Positions 1 through 5,520 of a stretch of DNA of 7,463 nt are shown piece after piece. The stretch lies in contig JAKSVJ010000056.1 in NCBI GenBank assembly GCA_024408015.1, positions 1 through 7,463 of the forward strand, given 5' to 3'. Made by a program: the position numbers and the translations under genes. How positions within the stretch are numbered: position 1 is the stretch's first letter; the number at the start of each line of letters is the position of its first letter. Source of the stretch: Clostridia bacterium (GTDB lineage: Bacteria > Bacillota > Clostridia > Oscillospirales > CAG-272). Below the pieces are notes generated by a model, which saw nothing but the letters and a program-made list of their open reading frames with translations, made no database searches and was not told the DNA's origin.

Positions 1-634
1 CAAATTTAACCTGCCTTATTTCGTGAGTTAAGAAAAAGTCGATATCTTTTTTTACTCTTTCAACGCTCAAACCTCGAACTTTTCCGCAAACCGATGCCAG
101 ACAGTAGGCACATTTAAAAGGGCATCCTCTTGATGATTCATAATAGAATAGTCTTGAACTTGAGTTTTCACCTTCTCTATATAGAATGCCCTCATCTTTC
201 ATAACTTCACTTGATGGCTGTCCTATTACGACTTTTGAAAGTGGTTGCCCGTTTTTTATTGCGTTACAAACATTAACAATCGAAATCTCACCTTCACCTG
301 TGATAATATTATCTATATAGTCATAACTTTCAAAACGTTCTGTTTCAAATGATACTTCAGGTCCACCCCAAATGATATGAATGTTTGGTTTTATCTTCTT
401 TAATTCTCGAGATAACTCTGTCACGATATCAAGATTCCAGATGTATACTGAGAAACCATATATATCTCCGTCTAATTGATATAGGTCATTTAGAACGTGG
501 CCTGTTCTATCTCTTAATTGATACTCAGCTAATTGTACATCATATCCACTTTTTTCAAGACCTGGCCTAAGACAACGAACTGCAAGATTCGTGTGAGAAT
601 ATGAACCATTCATGGCAACTAATATAACTTTCAT
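1..634 (-). CDS. DUF4080-type B12-binding-domain radical SAM protein (partial, C-terminus outside window)
   Basis: The minus strand is open from an ATG at 634-632 to the window edge, giving 211 N-terminal residues. Residues 1 to about 130 look like a Rossmann-type cobalamin-binding domain: it opens MKVILVAMNGSYSH and contains GFSVYIWN, IIWGGPEVS and ITGEGE, which I recall as typical of the DUF4080 radical SAM group. The radical SAM domain begins near residue 165 with ESSRGCPFKCAYC, whose Cys171, Cys175 and Cys178 form the CX3CX2C site that binds the 4Fe-4S cluster and S-adenosylmethionine. A canonical DxHxxG cobalamin motif is not obvious, so B12 binding is a family-level expectation. The start is supported by AAGGAG (plus-strand 647-652), 12 nt upstream, and by a good promoter. 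The family is widespread in anaerobes, but I know of no established reaction. It is transcribed away from the sugar operon, and nothing links the two. The family assignment is firm; the function is unknown. Confidence 0.88.
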   Translation of the reverse strand, partial: MKVILVAMNGSYSHTNLAVRCLRPGLEKSGYDVQLAEYQLRDRTGHVLNDLYQLDGDIYGFSVYIWNLDIVTELSRELKKIKPNIHIIWGGPEVSFETERFESYDYIDNIITGEGEISIVNVCNAIKNGQPLSKVVIGQPSSEVMKDEGILYREGENSSSRLFYYESSRGCPFKCAYCLASVCGKVRGLSVERVKKDIDFFLTHEIRQVKF

Positions 635-667
635 ATTTTTCAAATTCTCCTTTCTTGCTCTAATCTC

Positions 668-677
668 AAGTATACTT
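668..677. repeat. 10-bp perfect palindrome overlapping the leftward -10
   Basis: AAGTATACTT is its own reverse complement and covers the -10 box of the leftward promoter. It could be an operator half or core, but a 10-bp AT-rich palindrome can easily arise by chance and partly follows from the TATACT hexamer. It does not extend further without mismatches. Confidence 0.3.
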
Positions 678-697
678 AACAAAGGCTGTTTTTTCAA
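669..697 (-). promoter_or_regulatory. Sigma-A-type promoter for the radical SAM gene
   Basis: Read on the minus strand, TTGAAA (697-692) and TATACT (674-669) are separated by exactly 17 bases, a near-consensus -35/-10 pair. Transcription would start near 662, leaving a leader of roughly 28 nt that carries the AAGGAG ribosome binding site. The -10 lies inside the palindrome AAGTATACTT at 668-677. Confidence 0.7.
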
Positions 698-700
698 TAT

Positions 701-743
701 TGTGTTTGTAATTTAAAAACTTTTTGATATAATGGGTTTGTAA
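701..743. repeat. Imperfect 11-bp direct repeat flanking the operon promoter
   Basis: TGTGTTTGTAA at 701-711 and TGGGTTTGTAA at 733-743 match at 10 of 11 positions, and the GTTTGTAA core is identical. They lie 32 bp apart centre to centre, close to three helical turns. The first copy contains the -35 box; the second starts on the last base of the -10 and covers the expected transcription start. This is a plausible layout for a repressor bound at both ends of the promoter, but no regulator gene is in the window and the repeats are short. Confidence 0.35.
706..733 (+). promoter_or_regulatory. Sigma-A-type promoter for the three-gene sugar operon
   Basis: TTGTAA (706-711) and a consensus TATAAT (728-733) are separated by 16 bases. 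The predicted start site is near 740, giving a leader of about 26 nt before the ATG at 766. GAGG at 756-759 is the ribosome binding site, 6 nt from that ATG. The -35 box lies only 8 nt from the -35 of the opposing promoter, so the two polymerases would bind side by side and could interfere or share one regulator. Confidence 0.72.
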
Positions 744-765
744 CATTCACTAGTCGAGGTATAAC

Positions 766-1857
766 ATGGACAATAATAACCCACCAGTGTATATAAAATG
801 CAAACTTTCATCTTTAGACTTTTTAAGTCTAAAAAAGAACAATAATTTATCTTGCTACCCAGTATGTATGCCAGATGATTCGTTTTCATTTCTACACGAA
901 GCCGCTTGCATTGAGTTTAAAGGAAAGCTCTTTGCCGCCTGGTACCAAAATGAAGAGAAAGAATTAATTGGTGCAACACCAATCTTTTGGACATATTCAA
1001 TGGATGAAGGAAAAACATTTGTTGATAAAAAATTACTTGTAATTGATAACACAAAGCAAATCTTATATTGCCCTCCTGTTTTTGGAATATGTGATGGACA
1101 TTTGTACATGCTTATTAACGAAATGTACATTGAGCCAGACCATATACACGCTCTTGACTTGTACATTTATGATGAAGAAAACGACACATTTGAATTTTTG
1201 TGGTCTCGTCCAATTCCATTTAAACTAAACACTAACGTATATGCTTTGGACAATGGAAAATTAATGCTTCCTGGAAGACTTGCTGAACTTGATGGCTTCC
1301 CTGTCACGCCCGCTGTGCTTATTTCTGACAGTGGCAAGATTGATGCCGATTGGAGAGTTGTAAAAGTTCAAGAAGATGGTGGTCTTCCTGATGGTAAAGA
1401 CTACATTCATCCTGAACAATCGGCAATAGTTCAAGGAAATCACATTGTCATGTTTTGCCGCACAGATAGAGAGCCAAAACCCATTTTATACATTTCAGAA
1501 GATTATGGTGAAATGTGGAGTAAACCAATCTTATACGATATACCCGTAAGCAGTTCAAAAATCTACTCAGGCACCCTATCAAGTGGACAGCATTACTGGA
1601 TTGGAAATCTATTTCCACACGAACGCAAAAAACTTGCTTTTCTGTATACTTCAGGAAAAGACTTGTTTTTTGATAAAGGTTTTCTGCTTCAAGATGGTCC
1701 GGATGAAAAACTTGAAGGCAGTGGAAAACAATGGAGTTACCCTGCAGCATATGAAGCTAATGATAAACTGTTCGTTATTTACACAGCGGCTGTAAAAGAA
1801 AGTCACACAATACGTGGTGCTGTTCTCTCAGTAATTCCGTTAAAAGACTTAAAGTAG
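766..1857 (+). CDS. BNR/sialidase-superfamily beta-propeller protein, probable intracellular glycosidase
   Basis: A 363-residue protein that reads as a six-bladed BNR_2/exo-alpha-sialidase-like propeller. Two Asp-box motifs (S-x-D-x-G-x-x-F/W) are clear: SMDEGKTF at residues 78-85 and SEDYGEMW at 244-251; ISDSGKIDADW near 186-196 is degenerate. Other superfamily-like segments are HEAACIEFKGKLFAAW (44-59), HPEQSAIVQGNHIVMFCRTD (215-234) and SYPAAYEANDKLFVIYTAA (324-342). Arg171, Arg232 and Arg287 are candidates for substrate-carboxylate contacts, but I cannot prove a sialidase arginine triad. The N-terminus is polar with no signal peptide, so it should act in the cytoplasm. The start is fixed by GAGG 6 nt upstream and the promoter ahead of it. 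It is the first gene of the operon, followed after 18 nt by the isomerase-like gene. True sialidase activity is uncertain, because many BNR_2 proteins in such loci act on other sugars or are untested. Confidence 0.82.
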   Translation: MDNNNPPVYIKCKLSSLDFLSLKKNNNLSCYPVCMPDDSFSFLHEAACIEFKGKLFAAWYQNEEKELIGATPIFWTYSMDEGKTFVDKKLLVIDNTKQILYCPPVFGICDGHLYMLINEMYIEPDHIHALDLYIYDEENDTFEFLWSRPIPFKLNTNVYALDNGKLMLPGRLAELDGFPVTPAVLISDSGKIDADWRVVKVQEDGGLPDGKDYIHPEQSAIVQGNHIVMFCRTDREPKPILYISEDYGEMWSKPILYDIPVSSSKIYSGTLSSGQHYWIGNLFPHERKKLAFLYTSGKDLFFDKGFLLQDGPDEKLEGSGKQWSYPAAYEANDKLFVIYTAAVKESHTIRGAVLSVIPLKDLK

Positions 1858-1875
1858 AAACATGGAGGAATTTTT

Positions 1876-3351
1876 ATGAAAAACGTACGCATCGGACTAT
1901 ATAGTGCAGGTCTTCGCACATATTGGTCACAATTCCAAGGATTAAAAGATAGACTTCTTGGTTACAATAAGTTCATCGAAAACAAGATCGGAGAATACGG
2001 AACAGTATGCAATTTCGGGTTAATCGATGACGTTAGCAGTGTTGATGATGCAATTAAGTATTTCTCAACAAATCAAGTCGACATCATTTTTCTCCATAGT
2101 GCTACATACTTTACATCTGACTCTGTACTTCCATTACATTTAGCAGTTAAAGTACCTGTAGTTGTTTTAAATCTCCAACCATCCCCAAGAATCAATTATG
2201 AGCAAACAGACACTGGTGAATGGCTCGCTCAGTGTTGTGCATGTCCTGTGCCAGAAATATCCAATGCATTTGAACGCGCTGGTATCAAATTCAGATTTGT
2301 TAGTGGTTTACTTGGGCTAGATGAAACACCTGAAATCGCAATGTCTTGTGAAAAAACTTCAAATCATCCAGCTGCTATTCGTGCTTGGAAAGAAATTGAA
2401 GAATGGGTTAAAGCCGCTAGTGTTAAAGTAGAGTTATCACGCTCTATGTTTGGATTCCTCGGTGGCAACTATTCTGGAATGCTTGACATGTATTCTGACT
2501 TTACAATGCTTTCATCTCAAGCAGGCATACGTGTAAAGATTATTGAAATGTGTGACTTGAATGATTTCTTGTCAAAGGTCACAGACGAAGAAATTAAAAC
2601 TAAGAGAGATGAAATTTGCAATATGTTTGAAATTGCAGAAGATTCTCCATCAGACAAGAGAGTTCGTAAACCTTCAGATGAGCAACTAGATTGGTCTGCA
2701 AATGTAGCTGTTGCTCAAGAAAAGATGATATCTACTTTGGGTCTCAACGGTCTTGCATATTATTATCATAGTGTTGATGGTAACCCATATGAAGAGTTAC
2801 AAAGTGGCTTTATTGTAGGTCATTCAATCCTAACATCAAAAGGTATTCCTTGTGCTGGTGAGGCAGATTTAAAGACAGCTCTCGCCATGAAAATAGGTGA
2901 CTTATCCGATGTTGGTGGTAGTTTTGCAGAAATTGTTGTTGCTGACTATCAAGATGGAACAATTCTTATTGGTCATGACGGACCTTTCCATATTCGCATT
3001 TCCGACCGCAAGCCAATTCTTCGTGGCATGGAAGTATATCACGGAAAGAAAGGTTCTGGTATTTCAGTTGAAGCTAAAGTTAAGCCAGGCCCTATTACAA
3101 CTCTTAATGTTACTCAAACTCGTGATGGTAATTTGAAATTTATCATAAGCGAAGCTGAAGCAACGAATGGACCAATTATGACAATTGGAAACACTCAAAC
3201 ACCAGTTAAATTTAAACTTGATCCTGATACATATATGGAAAAATGGTTTGCAGAAGCACCAACACATCACTGTGCTCTAACTGTAGGTCACAATGCTGGA
3301 CTATTCAAAAAGATTGGTGATTTGATGGATATACCTACAGTAGTGCTTTAA
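1876..3351 (+). CDS. L-arabinose/L-fucose isomerase-like protein (COG2160 AraA relative)
   Basis: This 491-residue protein is close in length to AraA (about 500). The N-terminal domain has the expected HSATYFTSDSVLPLH and KVPVVVLNLQP (residues 74-102), then EWLAQCCACPVPE (115-127) and YSGMLDMYSDFT (199-210). The C-terminal half carries AGEAD (Glu329), GHDGP (His367) and THH (His464/465). These match in context the second Glu and the two His ligands of the Mn site that AraA uses to interconvert aldose and ketose. The segment where AraA has its first catalytic Glu appears instead as LAYYYH (293-298), so the specificity or even the reaction may differ. From memory, many clostridial and thermophile COG2160 paralogues share this variant pattern. 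GGAGG at 1864-1868, 7 nt before the ATG, sets the start. It is cytoplasmic and lies between two glycosidase-like genes, suggesting it processes a released sugar. araA is not assigned because no L-arabinose gene is nearby and the active site differs. Confidence 0.85.
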   Translation: MKNVRIGLYSAGLRTYWSQFQGLKDRLLGYNKFIENKIGEYGTVCNFGLIDDVSSVDDAIKYFSTNQVDIIFLHSATYFTSDSVLPLHLAVKVPVVVLNLQPSPRINYEQTDTGEWLAQCCACPVPEISNAFERAGIKFRFVSGLLGLDETPEIAMSCEKTSNHPAAIRAWKEIEEWVKAASVKVELSRSMFGFLGGNYSGMLDMYSDFTMLSSQAGIRVKIIEMCDLNDFLSKVTDEEIKTKRDEICNMFEIAEDSPSDKRVRKPSDEQLDWSANVAVAQEKMISTLGLNGLAYYYHSVDGNPYEELQSGFIVGHSILTSKGIPCAGEADLKTALAMKIGDLSDVGGSFAEIVVADYQDGTILIGHDGPFHIRISDRKPILRGMEVYHGKKGSGISVEAKVKPGPITTLNVTQTRDGNLKFIISEAEATNGPIMTIGNTQTPVKFKLDPDTYMEKWFAEAPTHHCALTVGHNAGLFKKIGDLMDIPTVVL

Positions 3352-3352
3352 T

Positions 3353-3356
3353 GGAG
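3353..3356 (+). promoter_or_regulatory. Ribosome binding site deciding the start of the GH106-like gene
   Basis: GGAG lies 6 nt before the ATG at 3363-3365. An earlier in-frame ATG at 3351 shares its A with the stop codon of the preceding gene (TAATG), but nothing resembling a Shine-Dalgarno sequence precedes it. The 3363 start is therefore preferred. Start-stop reinitiation at 3351 would remain possible and would add four residues, MEFH. Confidence 0.6.
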
Positions 3357-3362
3357 TTTCAC

Positions 3363-5465
3363 ATGTTATCAATCACAAAACCTAATGATAAATATCGTCC
3401 TCGCCCACTACTGTTTTTAAGTAATAAGCCAGATAAAGAACACATGTGTCAACTTCTTAGAAAATGCAAAGAAATTGGCTACGGTGGCGTTGGAGTTATT
3501 TCGTACAAAGATACCAACATTGAGTATTTAAGTGAAGAATACTTCACAATGTATGAGTGGATATTAAAAGAGTCAAAAGAACTTGGGCTCAAAGTTTGCT
3601 TATATGATGAATATTGGTTTCCAAGTGGAAAAGCAGGAGGTCTTCTTGCTGAAAGATATCCTGAAGCAATCACAAAAAGGCTCGAGATGAGAGAGGATTT
3701 GCTACCATTAAAAGGGTCTCTTGAATATCCTGAAGATGGTATTCTAATGTCTGCTGTTGCTTTCAATAAAGACACAAACACTTTAATTGACGTAACAGAC
3801 GAATATTCAACCACAAACACTGTGTCTTGGGACAGAGACGGAAGTTGGAAATTATTGCGCTTTTATTGCATAAAGGGTCTTCGTGGTATGGTTAATTACC
3901 TCGATGCTGAAGCAGTAAACAAGTTTATTGAAATAACACACGAATCTTTCTATAAACGTTTTCCGGAATACTTCGGTGATACAATTGACTCTTCATTCTA
4001 TGACGAACCCCAGTTTTATTCTCAGCACGGTAAAACATGGACTGTTCATTTCAACGAAGAATTCATTAAGAGAAAAGGATACTCTCCTAATCTCTTATAT
4101 CCTGCTCTATTTATGGATGTTGGAGAAAACACTATCTCTTATAGAAATGAATTGTTATCAGTAAGAGCCGACCTATATTCCGAAGGATTCCCAAAAGTAA
4201 TCCAAGATTGGTGCACAAAACACGGAATTTCATTAAAAGGTCATATAGACCAAGAAGAAGTTGTTAACCCAAGTGGTATCACTGATGATATATTAAAATC
4301 ATTTAGATATCAAGATATTCCTGGAATTGACCAAATATTCAAACCAGGAAGAGCGCGTAAAGCATATAAGCTTGTAAGTAGTGCAGCTGACAACTGGGAT
4401 AAATCACTTGTTATGTGCGAATGTTACGGTGCCATGGATGATTTAACAGAAGAGCTCATGTATGCTGAGGCAAATGATCTATTTGCAAAAGGTGTTAATG
4501 AATTAATACCTCATGCAGTTTGGTATGATGATAAAGTTGTGAAATTTGCACCTGAATTATCATGGCGTCATCCTTACTATGGAAAAATACTCCCATCTTT
4601 CAACAAGTATGTTTCTCGTGTTAGCTCAGTGCTTCAAAATGGCAAACATGTATCAAGAGTTGCTATACTCTATCCAATAGAAGGATTACATTCACAATAT
4701 TCCTTCCTTGAAGATGACAACTTAGAGATTGATGCATACTATGCTGGTGGAAAATACACTAAAGAAAATGATTATCAGGACGTTGGCGAACATATCTTTT
4801 ACAAAGCCAACAGAGATTACACATATCTTCACCCAGATAGATTGACATACGACTATGAAATAAAGGATTCTAAACTTTGCCTTAAAAACAATAAGAATAT
4901 TAATGAATATTCAATTGTTATATTAACTGGTCAAGACACTATTTCTCCAAACACTCTAAAAGTATTGTTGGATTTTGTTAAAAACGGTGGAACAGTTGTT
5001 GCAACATCAATTCTTCCGAAGTACTCAAATAAAACAAATGATGACAAAACTGTAGTGTCATTAGTTGAAGAAATATTTGGTATAACCGAAATGCAAAATC
5101 AAATCACAAAGAAGACTCATTCAAATGGTTGCGCTATATCAATACCATTTGGAAACCTTGACAAACTAAATGACATACTTGATGGGGTTGATTTTGATAT
5201 TGATTTTAAGAATCATGTTGAAGGCATCGGATACATTCATAAAAAATACGATAATGGTGACGCATATTATATCGTCAACCAAAACTATAATGATGTTTCT
5301 CTTTCATGTGTATTAAAAGACTACACAAATGATAGCTTAAGCACATTTAATCCTTATACTGGAGAATGTAATACTATAGAGTATAAACAAACAACAATTG
5401 GATTAGAATTTAACATATCTATTCCTAGTAATCGTTCCTTGTTCATTATCAATGGTACAATTTAA
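3363..5465 (+). CDS. GH106-like glycoside hydrolase with barrel and GATase-like domain, probably cytoplasmic
   Basis: A 700-residue protein from the preferred start (704 if the ATG at 3351 is used); numbering follows the shorter form. Residues from about 10 to 400 look like a (beta/alpha)8 barrel. It begins with RPRPLLFLSN and has YDEYWFPSGKAGG at 81-93, the part that most recalls GH106 alpha-L-rhamnosidase relatives. Candidate catalytic acids are Glu215 in YDEPQFY and Glu353 in CECYG; KGHIDQEE near 292-299 may also line the pocket. A second domain, roughly 430-560, contains VAILYP and SIVILTGQDTISPNTLK then KNGGTVVATS, like the GATase-fold domain of GH42-type enzymes. A short beta region (FNPYTGE) closes the protein. 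It is shorter than secreted GH106 enzymes as I recall them (often 1000 residues or more) and has no signal peptide. It is the last gene of the operon, with a terminator just downstream. Rhamnosidase activity is a guess from family resemblance. Confidence 0.8.
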   Translation: MLSITKPNDKYRPRPLLFLSNKPDKEHMCQLLRKCKEIGYGGVGVISYKDTNIEYLSEEYFTMYEWILKESKELGLKVCLYDEYWFPSGKAGGLLAERYPEAITKRLEMREDLLPLKGSLEYPEDGILMSAVAFNKDTNTLIDVTDEYSTTNTVSWDRDGSWKLLRFYCIKGLRGMVNYLDAEAVNKFIEITHESFYKRFPEYFGDTIDSSFYDEPQFYSQHGKTWTVHFNEEFIKRKGYSPNLLYPALFMDVGENTISYRNELLSVRADLYSEGFPKVIQDWCTKHGISLKGHIDQEEVVNPSGITDDILKSFRYQDIPGIDQIFKPGRARKAYKLVSSAADNWDKSLVMCECYGAMDDLTEELMYAEANDLFAKGVNELIPHAVWYDDKVVKFAPELSWRHPYYGKILPSFNKYVSRVSSVLQNGKHVSRVAILYPIEGLHSQYSFLEDDNLEIDAYYAGGKYTKENDYQDVGEHIFYKANRDYTYLHPDRLTYDYEIKDSKLCLKNNKNINEYSIVILTGQDTISPNTLKVLLDFVKNGGTVVATSILPKYSNKTNDDKTVVSLVEEIFGITEMQNQITKKTHSNGCAISIPFGNLDKLNDILDGVDFDIDFKNHVEGIGYIHKKYDNGDAYYIVNQNYNDVSLSCVLKDYTNDSLSTFNPYTGECNTIEYKQTTIGLEFNISIPSNRSLFIINGTI

Positions 5466-5470
5466 CAAAC

Positions 5471-5515
5471 AAAAAATCGTCAAAGGTTTATATACCTCTG
5501 ACGACTTTTGTTTTT
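5471..5515. terminator. Bidirectional rho-independent terminator between convergent genes
   Basis: TCGTCA (5477-5482) pairs perfectly with TGACGA (5499-5504). After an A/C mismatch, AGG (5484-5486) pairs with CCT (5495-5497) around the 8-base loop TTTATATA. The right flank is CTTTTGTTTTT, giving a U-rich tail for the sugar operon; the left flank is six As, giving a U tract for pheT transcripts on the other strand. It occupies most of the 55-nt gap between the two stop codons. Confidence 0.85.
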
Positions 5516-5520
5516 AGTAA

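Noticed and set aside
385..570. 61-codon plus-strand open frame
   Set aside because: It lies antisense to the well-supported radical SAM gene, and its translation resembles no protein family.
635..765. Riboswitch or small RNA in the divergent intergenic region
   Set aside because: The predicted leaders are only about 26-28 nt on each side, too short for a riboswitch, and no strong hairpin with a T tract is present.
855..1750. Minus-strand and alternate-frame open frames inside the BNR gene
   Set aside because: They are shadows of a gene with clear Asp boxes and a good start; they show no domain and have no start signals.
2897..3136. 79-codon alternate-frame open frame and the antisense frame at 3064-3270
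   Set aside because: Both overlap the conserved metal-site half of the isomerase-like protein and have low-complexity hydrophobic or unrecognisable translations.
766..5465. Defence system, CRISPR or mobile-element island
   Set aside because: No nuclease, transposase, integrase, terminal inverted repeat or repeat array is visible; all three proteins look like carbohydrate enzymes.
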